A stretch of DNA of 64,000 bases from Candidatus Krumholzibacteriia bacterium (lineage in GTDB: Bacteria > Krumholzibacteriota > Krumholzibacteriia > LZORAL124-64-63). The position numbers were made by a program, and so were the translations under genes. The DNA lies in contig JADGDU010000024.1 in assembly GCA_016744705.1 (NCBI GenBank), positions 1 through 64,000 on the forward strand. The letters run 5' to 3'. Of this stretch, positions 1 to 8,260 are shown in pieces; within the stretch, counting starts at the first letter, position 1, and every line of letters starts with the position of its first letter. Below the pieces are notes generated by a model that saw only the letters and a program-made list of their open reading frames with translations, did not search any database and was not told the DNA's origin.

Positions 1-6
1 AATTAG

Positions 7-222
7 ATGAAAGGCCGGAGAGAGAAAAAGCGAGGAAGTCCGACTCCAGTGATGGTTCGTGGGATGATGGATGCGCCGCTGGAGATCGAGAAATTTTTAG
101 AGAAAAGGCTGTTCCGAACTCAGCTAGAGTTACCACCTCTTTGGACCAAATATTACGGTGACACTGTTAGCACAAGAGGTGTTGAAAATGGGCGCCACCA
201 TGAATCGCGTTATGCATTTTAA
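7..222 (+). CDS. Uncertain small ORF, 71 aa, unrecognised
   Basis: This is a complete short reading frame, with an in-frame TAG just before the ATG and a TAA at the end. The product is basic at its N-terminus and shows no motif, signal peptide or membrane segment that I recognise. Its codon use is mixed (tta, cta, aga, agg present) and unlike the GCC/CTG-rich genes that follow. No convincing Shine-Dalgarno can be judged, because the window begins six bases upstream. It runs into the 3' terminator of the opposite-strand gene. It may be a real foreign gene, a remnant, or chance. I do not assign a function. Confidence 0.25.
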   Translation: MKGRREKKRGSPTPVMVRGMMDAPLEIEKFLEKRLFRTQLELPPLWTKYYGDTVSTRGVENGRHHESRYAF

Positions 223-258
223 AAAACCCGCTTTGCCAAGAAAATGGCAAAGCGGGTT
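217..258 (-). terminator. Rho-independent terminator of the 288-878 gene
   Basis: There is a perfect 14-bp stem (225-238 with 245-258, six-base loop). Read on the minus strand, it is followed by a run of T (plus-strand A at 221-226). It lies 30 bases past the stop codon of the minus-strand secreted protein. Confidence 0.85.
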
Positions 259-287
259 CGAGATAAACACAATTTGAAAGGCACAAC

Positions 288-878
288 CTACCGGTACAGG
301 CTTTTTAGGCTGTCGAAGCTGGTGGACTCGGTGGCCACAGGCACACTTTCAGAATTAACAACAAACACAGCATCGTCAGCACCACCGGTGCTCTGACGCA
401 GTTCCACAAGCTCACCGCTGTCGCCATCAACCAAAAAGCTGGGCACACCAGGCAGACTGGGGAAATATACAGGCTGGATTAACAAACCTGCAGGAATAGC
501 AGCGTCAGTGACGATGGCCTGAAAGGTCATCACTTCAACAGCGTCGTCAGTTGCCAGGAGAGGAAGGTCAAACCCTACGATGAACTCACCGGGGCGGCTC
601 CCAACATTGATAACCTGGGTGGGGAATACAATGCTGCTGTTATTAATGAACATGGGACCATAAGCCAGCATTTTGAATTCAAAACCGGCAACGCTGTCCA
701 CGGTCATGTTGCTAATAATCACATGCAAGTCCAAGGTGGAACCAGCAGCCACGTCAGCGCTCAAGCTACCATCGGCGAGATATACGCCAACGTTGTTGTC
801 CGAGGAGCTTTCGTCAGCGAAAGCGGAACCGGCCAGAGCAATGGAAAGAATGGACAGCACTACAAGAAACTTCTTCAT
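288..878 (-). CDS. Secreted protein, cohesin-like fold possible, 196 aa
   Basis: The start is taken at the ATG encoding MKKFLVVLS because GAGGAG lies seven bases upstream; a longer in-frame reading to 917 lacks this. Residues 1-21 form a classical Sec signal peptide ending in AFA. The mature part is rich in Val, Gly and Asp, with alternating hydrophobic strands and text resembling cohesin or Big-type beta-sandwich domains (a strand ending in LDLHVIIS, then SVAGFEFKM). That fold is an inference only. The C-terminus ends in a Ser-Thr linker and the tail SFDSLKSLYR, a short basic-aromatic ending that I associate with secreted proteins of FCB candidate phyla. It is monocistronic with its own terminator and a leader hairpin at 918-936. 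Function unknown; likely exported or cell-surface. Confidence 0.8.
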   Translation of the reverse strand: MKKFLVVLSILSIALAGSAFADESSSDNNVGVYLADGSLSADVAAGSTLDLHVIISNMTVDSVAGFEFKMLAYGPMFINNSSIVFPTQVINVGSRPGEFIVGFDLPLLATDDAVEVMTFQAIVTDAAIPAGLLIQPVYFPSLPGVPSFLVDGDSGELVELRQSTGGADDAVFVVNSESVPVATESTSFDSLKSLYR

Positions 879-917
879 GGTGAATCTCCTCAGATGAGTT
901 TGTTGCCTGGAACCCAA

Positions 918-936
918 AACCGGGGTGCTCCCGGTT
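918..936 (-). promoter_or_regulatory. Leader hairpin upstream of the 288-878 gene
   Basis: Arms 918-924 and 930-936 (aaccggg/cccggtt) form a 7-bp stem with a five-base loop. On the minus strand the stem is followed by four T residues and lies about 40 bases before the start codon. It could attenuate transcription or stabilise the mRNA 5' end. No known riboswitch pattern was recognised. Confidence 0.35.
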
Positions 937-1090
937 CAGTGGATATATTTTTTAACCGCCACAATAATAATATATGAACCCAGGAAAATGACAGAAAAAT
1001 GTTCTTTCGTTTGTTATTTTTTGTTCTAGACTGCTTTTGTCCCCAAACTACAAATTAGCTAATTCTTTTAAATATTTAAACTTAAGGCTT
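937..1090. other. Gene-free AT-rich stretch between two minus-strand units
   Basis: Bases 879-1233 contain no gene. Apart from the leader hairpin (918-936) and the ACP terminator (1091-1119) the interval is AT-rich (for example runs around 951-975 and 1060-1090) and probably holds the promoter of the 288-878 gene. No -35/-10 pair stood out enough to call. Confidence 0.4.
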
Positions 1091-1119
1091 AAAAAAACTT
1101 AGCGCCCACAGGACGCTAA
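1091..1119 (-). terminator. Terminator of the asnB-ACP unit
   Basis: The stem ttagcg/cgctaa (1099-1104 with 1114-1119) extends by cc/gg across one mismatch. On the minus strand it is followed by seven T residues (plus-strand A at 1091-1097). It lies 115 bases past the ACP stop codon. Confidence 0.7.
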
Positions 1120-1233
1120 ATTATAAATTTCCGTTTATTTTGTACAAACCGCCTGTGATACTTTGACAGCCCGGTAAATCATTAAGGGTTTCACTGAAAT
1201 CAGTGCCCAGAAAACGGGGGAGCTCTTGTCTTA

Positions 1234-1485
1234 TTATGCTGTAGCTTGACGACGGCCAATATAAGCCGTCAAGTTGTCTACGGAGTCCAGGTTTTCGGGG
1301 ACCAGATCTTCATCGGCCACCGTCAGTTCAAAATCCTGCTCCAGAAAAGCCACCAATTCCATCACACCAACTGAATCGATGATACCACCGTCCAGCAATG
1401 ACATGCTGTCACTCTCCAGTGGACTTGCGTCTCCAAACAGGAAATTTTCAATAATATATTGCCGTACAGTTTCCTTGGTTTCCAC
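1234..1485 (-). CDS. Acyl/peptidyl carrier protein, 83 aa
   Basis: The length and pattern are those of a stand-alone carrier protein. The phosphopantetheine site is visible as GIIDSVGVMEL (Ser about residue 38), followed by an acidic recognition helix (FLEQDFELTV) and the usual third and fourth helices. It acts in the cytoplasm, carrying an acyl or aminoacyl group as a thioester after modification by a phosphopantetheinyl transferase, which is not in this window. It starts 22 bases after the stop of the asparagine-synthase-like gene, so the two are very likely co-transcribed. No adenylation enzyme, ketosynthase or acyltransferase is adjacent, so this is not the fatty-acid-synthesis ACP by context. 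The substrate is unknown. Pairing with AsnB suggests amide formation on a carrier-bound acid. Confidence 0.85.
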   Translation of the reverse strand: METKETVRQYIIENFLFGDASPLESDSMSLLDGGIIDSVGVMELVAFLEQDFELTVADEDLVPENLDSVDNLTAYIGRRQATA

Positions 1486-1507
1486 TTACAATCCCCTCAA
1501 TTCAATA

Positions 1508-3538
1508 TCAATCACCCTGGGGCTGATGCCGCCAGATTATTTGTTCCGGTGATAAGATAGTAGTTTTGACTCTTGTTTCAAATCCCGGACCAAATTCATA
1601 TTGCAACATCCGGCCAGATAGAACAGCCACGAAGGCCATATTATCCCTGGCGCTATTCAGTTTTCCAGCTCGCCATTTTCGCAACAGGGCCGCCAAACGT
1701 TGAGGTTGCCATATCTCCCAACCGCCAAGATCGTTTACTTCCAGGTGTTGTTTTACCAATTTCTGCCCCACCTCCCCCAAAAAACTGGCACTATCAGGAG
1801 CCCGATAGGGCTGCTTGGGTCTCTGGAGGATGTTTCCGGGTAGAAGATCAGCAACACTCTCTTTCAATATCGCTTTTTCCACCAGGGACATAAGCTTTAT
1901 TGAAGCGGGAATGGTCCCGGCAAAATCAGCCAAATTATGATCCAGGAAAGGGAAGCGGCCTTCCACTGAATGTCCCATCAACATGCGATCTCCCTGACTG
2001 CACAGCAAATAGCCCGAGAGAAAGGTGGACATCTCCACGTATTGAGCCCTGGCCAAGGTTCCCCAGCCGGCAAAATCTTTGGGGAGGGATACCTCCAGTC
2101 GTTCTTCTGCTGGTCCTGCTGGGTGGCCGGCGGCGGCGCTATCAGCCAGGAAACTACTCAGTGCGGCGGTGTTGGACCATCGCGGACGGTGCGAGAAAAA
2201 AGGATCGTCGGGATTATCCAACCCCGCACCATAAAATTTTCGGCTGAACTCAGGAGGCGATTGGGCCAGATATGGGTACAACCGGGACAACAGAGCCGAG
2301 CGTGAACGGGATGATTTGTCCCGGCTCCAGAATTTCCTCACCTTGGCTTCGCGGAAAATGTTGTACCCCACGAAAACTTCATCTGCCCCTTCCCCAGTGA
2401 GGACCACCTTAAATTGATCCTTTCGAACCAAACCACTCAAGGCATGCAGGGGAGCTGGTGCTGTGCGCAACAGAGGTGACTCGGCATGCCAGACGACGTC
2501 TTGAAACCGGCTGGCAATATCGTCGGGCCCGCTGGTGATGACTTCATGATCCGTACCAATATGTTTGGCCATGGCGCGTTGCCAGACAGATTCATCAAAG
2601 GCAGGATCATCAAACCCCACGGAGAAGGTTTTCAACCGGTGGTCAGTGTATTTGTGGATGATGGCTGTGGTGGCGGAAGAGTCCAGTCCACCCGAGAGGT
2701 ACGCCCCCACCGGAACATCGGCGCGCAACCGGATGGTGGCAGCTTCCACCAGTTTTTCCCGCAACTGTGCTGCCGTCTTTTTTCTCTCATCCCGGGAAAC
2801 AAACCGGTTGTCTTCAGCGGCCGGCAAAAAAGTAGGATGCCAATAACGCTTCACCCGCAGACATGATGGCAGTGGAGCAGGTCCCACCTGGCCAAAACTA
2901 TCGTCCCCCACAAAAGCCACATGACCCGGGGGAATCTGGGCCACACCGTCAAAAACCGTGGCGGCTCCTATGCTGGACCAATAATGAAAGACATCGGCCA
3001 AAGCGCCGGGGTTCAGTTGGGGTGTGAAACCGGGGAACGCCCGCAGGCTCTTAACTTCCGAGGCGAATAAGAATTTCCCATCGTGCACGGCCACATATAA
3101 AGGGCGAATACCAAAACGATCCCTGGCCAGAAAGAGGCGGCGGCTGTTCCGATCGAAGATAGCCAAGGCGAATTGTCCATTGAAATGGTCAACACATTTG
3201 GGGCCCCACTGCTCGAAGGAGTGCAAAATGACTTCGGTATCGCTGTGGGTGGTAAAGGTGTGGCCCAGGTCCTGTAATTCGGCGGTCAATTCAGGGTAGT
3301 TGTAAATTTCACCATTAAAGGTGATCCAGTAGCGGCTCGAGCCACATGTCATTGGCTGTCCACCCGACTTGAGGTCGATGATGCTCAGCCGCGCGTGGCC
3401 CAGGAAGATGGAACGATCCCGCCAGGCGCCAAACTCATCAGGGCCACGGTGCCGCATTATTCCGATCATCCGCTCCGGAGTCTGCTCGGGCAAGTCCAGG
3501 GGACCATCAAGAGCCATCACACCGCAAATTCCACACAT
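1508..3538 (-). CDS. asnB: Asparagine synthase (glutamine-hydrolysing)-like amidotransferase, 676 aa
   Basis: The start is the ATG that places the catalytic cysteine at position 2 (MCGICGVM), with GGAAGG nine bases upstream; a longer frame to 3565 would bury this cysteine. The N-terminal class-II glutaminase domain shows RHRGPDE, GHARLSI and NGEIYNYPEL. The synthetase domain has the ATP pyrophosphatase loop SGGLDSS (about residue 286) and FSVGFDDPAFDES. The longer-than-E. coli length (676 versus about 554) fits the family found in exopolysaccharide, surface-sugar and exosortase loci rather than pure asparagine biosynthesis. The downstream ACP supports amidation of a tethered or secondary substrate, but ordinary Asn synthesis is not excluded. 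It is divergent from the S9 peptidase across a 123-base promoter region. Confidence 0.88.
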   Translation of the reverse strand: MCGICGVMALDGPLDLPEQTPERMIGIMRHRGPDEFGAWRDRSIFLGHARLSIIDLKSGGQPMTCGSSRYWITFNGEIYNYPELTAELQDLGHTFTTHSDTEVILHSFEQWGPKCVDHFNGQFALAIFDRNSRRLFLARDRFGIRPLYVAVHDGKFLFASEVKSLRAFPGFTPQLNPGALADVFHYWSSIGAATVFDGVAQIPPGHVAFVGDDSFGQVGPAPLPSCLRVKRYWHPTFLPAAEDNRFVSRDERKKTAAQLREKLVEAATIRLRADVPVGAYLSGGLDSSATTAIIHKYTDHRLKTFSVGFDDPAFDESVWQRAMAKHIGTDHEVITSGPDDIASRFQDVVWHAESPLLRTAPAPLHALSGLVRKDQFKVVLTGEGADEVFVGYNIFREAKVRKFWSRDKSSRSRSALLSRLYPYLAQSPPEFSRKFYGAGLDNPDDPFFSHRPRWSNTAALSSFLADSAAAGHPAGPAEERLEVSLPKDFAGWGTLARAQYVEMSTFLSGYLLCSQGDRMLMGHSVEGRFPFLDHNLADFAGTIPASIKLMSLVEKAILKESVADLLPGNILQRPKQPYRAPDSASFLGEVGQKLVKQHLEVNDLGGWEIWQPQRLAALLRKWRAGKLNSARDNMAFVAVLSGRMLQYEFGPGFETRVKTTILSPEQIIWRHQPQGD

Positions 3539-3661
3539 GAATTGATACCTTCCAACGTCTGCCAATCAGCAATGAAAAAACATTGGGAAATCTTTCCCCC
3601 TAACATGATACTATCGAACGAAACTCCCGTAACCCTTAATCCCTTTTCAGGAGGCACTTTC

Positions 3662-5728
3662 GTGAAATTCGCCGATTCCCATGAGCAAACAAAATGGGCC
3701 CTTCTCGTGGCTCTGATATTGGCCGCAACTACGGTTGGCGCCACGGTGGTTCGCGATCATCACATTGAGGCTGAAGACTACTTCGGTATCACGGTTCTGG
3801 GCAATCTTTCCGTCAGCCCTGACGGGTCCCAGGTCGCTTACTCTGAAAGCCGTTGGGGCAAGGGCAAGGAAGGCCGCAGCACGGACCTCTGGCTGGCTTC
3901 CACAAACGGCAAAGCAAACTTACGGCTGACTTTTGACGGCTTTGGTGCCTCTTCTCCCGTGTGGGGCCCCTCCGGCCAGGATATTTTCTTCCTGGGTCGC
4001 AGCAACAGGGAACAGGACAGCGCCCCTTACGACGGTAGCCGGCAAATCTGGCGTGTGGATCCCACCGGTGGCCAGCCTGTGGCCATGACCCGGGTGAAAA
4101 AAGGAGTCCTGGATTTCCAACTCAGTCCCGACGGTAGCACTCTCTTTTACAAGGTGAGTAAAGAGGTCACCGACGAACCCTGGAAAGCATTGAAAAAAGA
4201 ATATTCCGACCTGGAGTTTGGCCATGGCGTGCGCAATCTGCACGGTCTGCGCAAACTGGATATGAAAACCTGGCGGGACGAAGAAGTGCTGGCCGCGGAG
4301 CATGTGATTTGGGATATGGCCCTTTCTCCTGACGGGAAAAAGATGGCTTTGATCACCACGGAAGATAACGAACTTATCTTCCGTGAAGGCTGGTCTAATG
4401 TTGGCATCTTGGCCTTGGACAGTGGCCTCATCACCCCCCTGACAGATCAGGCCTGGCGAGACACCCACAAAAGTCCCTACGGCTGGTTAGAGGACCTGGC
4501 CTGGAGTGGCGACAGCAAGGCCTTGGCCTTTTCCATTGGCTACGATGGTTTCGCCTCAAACATCTGGGTGGCAGAGCAACGCGAGTCCGGCTGGCCTCTG
4601 CAGTTGGTCGCCCGCCCTGAGATGGTCACCTACAGTGGCGGTCTGAGCTGGCGAGGCTCCGACCGCACCCTCTGCTTCAAAGGCGAAGAGATGGCCCGAG
4701 TCCGAGTATACGCCATCGAGGGCGTCAAAAAAGGGACCCAGGGCAAAAGTCTCATCCTGGCCGGCGGCGAAGTGGTCACCGGCTCATTCTCCTTTGATGC
4801 CTCTGGCCGCAAGCTGGTGGCCAACATCGAAACCACCACCACAGCCAATGATTTGTATCTGATTAAGGGCGAAAACAAGCGGATCCAACTGACCCATGCC
4901 AATCCCCAGGTTGAGACCTGGATCCTCCCCCAAATCCAACACGTCAGCTGGTCCGGTGCCGATGGCGATATCTGCTACGGCATTCTCGAACTTCCAGCCG
5001 GATACAAAAAAGAGGATGGCCCTTTACCCACCATCATCGAATTGCACGGCGGCCCCACCAGCAGCACCAAATACCGATTGCGGTTGTGGATTTATGGCCG
5101 CGCCCTCATGGCCAGCAAGGGATATGCTCTGTTGAGTCCCAACTACCACGGCAGCACCGGATACGGGGACGAATTCCTGGAGAAACTCATTGGGCGCGAG
5201 AATGAAATTGAAGTGACGGATATAGCCAACGCCACCCGGTGGCTGGTGGCCGAAGGCATCGCCGATGCTGAGAAAGTGGGCGTGATGGGCTGGAGCAACG
5301 GCGGCTATCTGACCAACTGTATGATCGTTGCGGAACCAGACATGTTTGCCGCCGCCAGCAGTGGCGCCGGAGTGCTGGACATGACCATCCAGTGGGGTAT
5401 CGAAGACACCCCCGGCCATGTGATCAACTACGTAGAAGGTCTGCCCTGGCAACAGGCAGAGCACTATCAGAAAGCCTCACCTTTGTACCATCTGGATCGT
5501 GTCAAAACTCCTACCCTGATTCACGTGGGAGGCAGTGATCCGCGGGTTCCACCAGCCCACAGCAAGGCCCTGTACCGAGGACTCAAGCACTACCTGAACG
5601 TGCCTTGCGAGCTGATCGTTTATCCCGGCGAACCCCATGGTTTGACCACCCATGAAAACCGCCTGGCCAAGATCACCTGGGACTTGGCTTGGTTTGGCAA
5701 ATATCTGTTGGGTGATGAAAGCCAATAA
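3662..5728 (+). CDS. Secreted S9-family prolyl oligopeptidase/acylaminoacyl peptidase, 688 aa
   Basis: The start is the GTG at 3662, because AGGAGG sits seven bases upstream and the first residues then form a signal peptide (VKFADS then a hydrophobic stretch to about residue 28). The upstream in-frame extension to 3395 overlaps asnB and lacks an RBS. An N-terminal beta-propeller (about residues 45-400) carries WD40/TolB-like blades such as SVSPDGSQVAYSES and LSPDGKKMAL. The alpha/beta-hydrolase domain holds the triad Ser in GWSNGGY (about 543), Asp in GGSDPRVPP (about 624) and His in GEPHGL (about 657). It should cleave short peptides in the periplasm or outside the cell. It is monocistronic with a 3' hairpin. 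A weak TTGGGA-17-TGATAC promoter-like pair is at 3583-3611. Confidence 0.93.
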   Translation: MKFADSHEQTKWALLVALILAATTVGATVVRDHHIEAEDYFGITVLGNLSVSPDGSQVAYSESRWGKGKEGRSTDLWLASTNGKANLRLTFDGFGASSPVWGPSGQDIFFLGRSNREQDSAPYDGSRQIWRVDPTGGQPVAMTRVKKGVLDFQLSPDGSTLFYKVSKEVTDEPWKALKKEYSDLEFGHGVRNLHGLRKLDMKTWRDEEVLAAEHVIWDMALSPDGKKMALITTEDNELIFREGWSNVGILALDSGLITPLTDQAWRDTHKSPYGWLEDLAWSGDSKALAFSIGYDGFASNIWVAEQRESGWPLQLVARPEMVTYSGGLSWRGSDRTLCFKGEEMARVRVYAIEGVKKGTQGKSLILAGGEVVTGSFSFDASGRKLVANIETTTTANDLYLIKGENKRIQLTHANPQVETWILPQIQHVSWSGADGDICYGILELPAGYKKEDGPLPTIIELHGGPTSSTKYRLRLWIYGRALMASKGYALLSPNYHGSTGYGDEFLEKLIGRENEIEVTDIANATRWLVAEGIADAEKVGVMGWSNGGYLTNCMIVAEPDMFAAASSGAGVLDMTIQWGIEDTPGHVINYVEGLPWQQAEHYQKASPLYHLDRVKTPTLIHVGGSDPRVPPAHSKALYRGLKHYLNVPCELIVYPGEPHGLTTHENRLAKITWDLAWFGKYLLGDESQ

Positions 5729-5748
5729 TCCCCCTACTCCTTCCCCTC

Positions 5749-5779
5749 CTCCCATGGCAATATTAGATTGTCATGGGAG
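5749..5779 (+). terminator. Stem-loop downstream of the S9 peptidase
   Basis: A 13-bp stem (5749-5761 with 5767-5779, one G-T pair, loop attag) lies 20 bases after the stop codon. The T-run is poor (tattt), so it may act as a weak terminator or an mRNA 3'-end stabiliser. Confidence 0.5.
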
Positions 5780-5983
5780 TATTTCCCCACACCAAAACTC
5801 ATGATCGGAACGCTCTCCCGGGTGCGTCCAAATGGAATTGAATGGACTGTCCGGGAAAATCTGGTATACCTAAAGGGGTGGCTACACCAGCTGAGTACAA
5901 GAATGCAAACAATTGAAAATGACTTTATATAAATTGCTACAGGAATTCTTTTGTCGACTTGAGGATAAGGAAAGGGGTGACGT

Positions 5984-8215
5984 ATGGAACTCAGAGCCAA
6001 ACTGAGATTCGGTATTCTCGTTGTCCTGATGGTTATTGCGGCGGTCTTTCTAATGGGAGCCACAGGGTTTTCCCTCCTTTCCGGGTTAAGGGCCTACGTC
6101 GGCGCTGAGTGTCTGTGGTCCAAAAGCCAGCAACAGGCTACCTACCAACTGAGCCGCTACGTGCACTCCGAAGATGAAATTTACTATCAGGCCTTTCGCC
6201 AATCATTAACAATTCCGCTAGGTCACAAAACCGCACGCTTGGAGATGGATTCCCCCGATTTCCGGTTCGAAGTTGCCGAGCAGGGTTTTTTGGACGGGGG
6301 CAACCATCCCGACGACATCTGGGCCATGGTCAAATTTTACCGCCTGTTTAAGAACATCGGCCACATCCAGCTGGCCATCGAACAGTGGACTATTGCAGAT
6401 CAAGGAATTGTCGGATTGAGTGCGTTAGGTGAAGAGATCCATAATGCGGCCATGGCCTCAGATCTCGACTCGACCGAGCAGATAAACTTCCTGGCCAGGA
6501 TTGATGAACTCCAAGTGGCCTTGAGCCAGGCCGAAGACCAATTCTCACACCACATAACCCTCGCCTCACGTCAGGCCAGCCGGGGACTGATCATCATCAT
6601 GGTGGTTTTTAGCATCCTGGGCGGAATCATTTGTTTCCTGGTTATGCGAGGAATTCAGACCCTACTCTATGACCTCAGCCGGAGCGAAGGCCGCTTCCGC
6701 CGCCTGGCAGAGAATGCTCCCGATGTCATTTACCGGATGATGCTTCCCAGTGGTCAATACGAATATATGAGTCCCATTGCAAAATCCGTTCTTGGTTATT
6801 CAGCTGACGAATTTTATGCCCAACCACAACTCATTGCTGATATCATCCATCCGGACTGGAAGGATTATTTCGCAAAAGAATGGGTGAATCTTGTTGCTGG
6901 TAAAATGCCAGCATTTTATGAATACCAGATTGTCCACCCAACCCTCGGTGTCCGCTGGCTCAACCAACGCAATGTAATGGTCAGGGACAACGACAACCAA
7001 CCTGTGGCCATTGAAGGCGTCGTCACCGATATCACTGAGCGGAAAAATCTGGAAGAAAAGCAGGAGCGCATGGCCTCAGAGCTCTGGCACGCCCACAAAA
7101 TGGAAGCGGTCGGCACTTTGGCCGGTGGCATCGCTCACGATTTCAACAACGTCCTGTATGCCATCATGGGCAATGCCGAACTGGCCAGAGCAGATGTGCA
7201 GGACGGCACAGCTCCAGCCCAATGCCTTGACGAGGTTCTCGTGGCCAGCACTCGGGCTCGTGATCTTGTCCGGAGAATCCTGGCCTTCAGTCGCCGTGAA
7301 ACTCAAAATCTCACTGCTGTCAATGTACCGGATATCGTCGATGAGGCGATCAAACTGATGCGCGCAACCATACCCGCTACCGTGGAGATCACCATGGACC
7401 TGCCCGCCTTGGGATGTGTGACACTGGCAGATGCCACCCAGGTCCACCAGGTCGTTATGAATCTCTGCACCAATGCTTCCCAGGCCCTTGAGCCCAACGG
7501 TGGCCGCATTTCCATTAAGGTCGATGAAGTCGACATCCCGGGCAATGATGTTAAAAATCTGCCGGCTGGACTGACCGGTGACTTCATTCGCTTGGAAATC
7601 CAGGATACCGGACCAGGTATCGATCCAGAGACCCGTGGAAAAATATTCGACCCCTATTTCACCACCAAACCCATTGGCCAGGGAACAGGCATGGGGCTGG
7701 CCGTGGTACACGGAATAGTCATTAATTACGGTGGTGCCATCACAGTCGAAAATGCGCCCCAAGGCGGGTCTATATTCCGAGTTTACCTACCCAGAACCGA
7801 TGCCAGCCTCGAGTCCCCAATCCAGGATGATCCCCCTATCGCGATTGGTGCCGAGCGGATATTACTGGTGGACGACGAACCCAGCCTGGTGCGCCTGAAT
7901 GAAAAACAACTCTCTAGACAGGGTTATCAGGTAGCCAGCACCACTTCCAGTCAAATGGCCCTTGAAATGTTCCGCTCTGATCCTCACAGCTTCGACCTGG
8001 TGGTGACCGACCAGACCATGCCCGACATGACTGGAGATGAACTTGCGAAGGCACTTCTGGAGATCCGCCCCAATCTGCCCATTATTTTATGCACGGGGTA
8101 CAGTAGCAAGATCAGTGAAGAGAATGCCCACCAAGTGGGGATCCGAGCTTTCCTGATGAAGCCATTCCGCCACAACGAGTTGGCGATCAAAATCCGCGAA
8201 ACCTTAGGTGAATAG
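5984..8215 (+). CDS. Hybrid sensor histidine kinase/response regulator with PAS domain, 743 aa
   Basis: It is preceded by AAGGGG at a good distance from the ATG. Membrane segments at about residues 8-33 and 200-222 bracket a periplasmic sensor of roughly 165 residues with no recognised fold. A PAS domain follows (about 230-355, AENAPDVIYRM). Next come a HisKA domain with GGIAHDFNN (His about 382), a HATPase with N box MNLCTNASQ (about 491), DTGPGID and GTGMGLAVV, and a C-terminal receiver (LLVDDEPS, phospho-Asp in VVTDQTMPD near 674, LMKPF). The unusual DFNN H-box is that of the NtrB/hybrid class that often controls sigma-54 or chemotaxis-like outputs. No cognate output gene is adjacent, so the target is unknown. 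It stands alone, convergent with the lipoprotein at 8261. Confidence 0.92.
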   Translation: MELRAKLRFGILVVLMVIAAVFLMGATGFSLLSGLRAYVGAECLWSKSQQQATYQLSRYVHSEDEIYYQAFRQSLTIPLGHKTARLEMDSPDFRFEVAEQGFLDGGNHPDDIWAMVKFYRLFKNIGHIQLAIEQWTIADQGIVGLSALGEEIHNAAMASDLDSTEQINFLARIDELQVALSQAEDQFSHHITLASRQASRGLIIIMVVFSILGGIICFLVMRGIQTLLYDLSRSEGRFRRLAENAPDVIYRMMLPSGQYEYMSPIAKSVLGYSADEFYAQPQLIADIIHPDWKDYFAKEWVNLVAGKMPAFYEYQIVHPTLGVRWLNQRNVMVRDNDNQPVAIEGVVTDITERKNLEEKQERMASELWHAHKMEAVGTLAGGIAHDFNNVLYAIMGNAELARADVQDGTAPAQCLDEVLVASTRARDLVRRILAFSRRETQNLTAVNVPDIVDEAIKLMRATIPATVEITMDLPALGCVTLADATQVHQVVMNLCTNASQALEPNGGRISIKVDEVDIPGNDVKNLPAGLTGDFIRLEIQDTGPGIDPETRGKIFDPYFTTKPIGQGTGMGLAVVHGIVINYGGAITVENAPQGGSIFRVYLPRTDASLESPIQDDPPIAIGAERILLVDDEPSLVRLNEKQLSRQGYQVASTTSSQMALEMFRSDPHSFDLVVTDQTMPDMTGDELAKALLEIRPNLPIILCTGYSSKISEENAHQVGIRAFLMKPFRHNELAIKIRETLGE

Positions 8216-8260
8216 ACGCCTTGCCCTCAGCTAAACTGCAATTCCCATGGAAAGAACAGC

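Noticed and set aside
1..60. Resemblance of GAGGAAGTCCGACTCC to the 5' conserved block of RNase P RNA.
   Set aside because: The expected later blocks (ACAGAA...CCGGCTTA and the CR-II/III sequence) are missing, and the segment is too short before the terminator.
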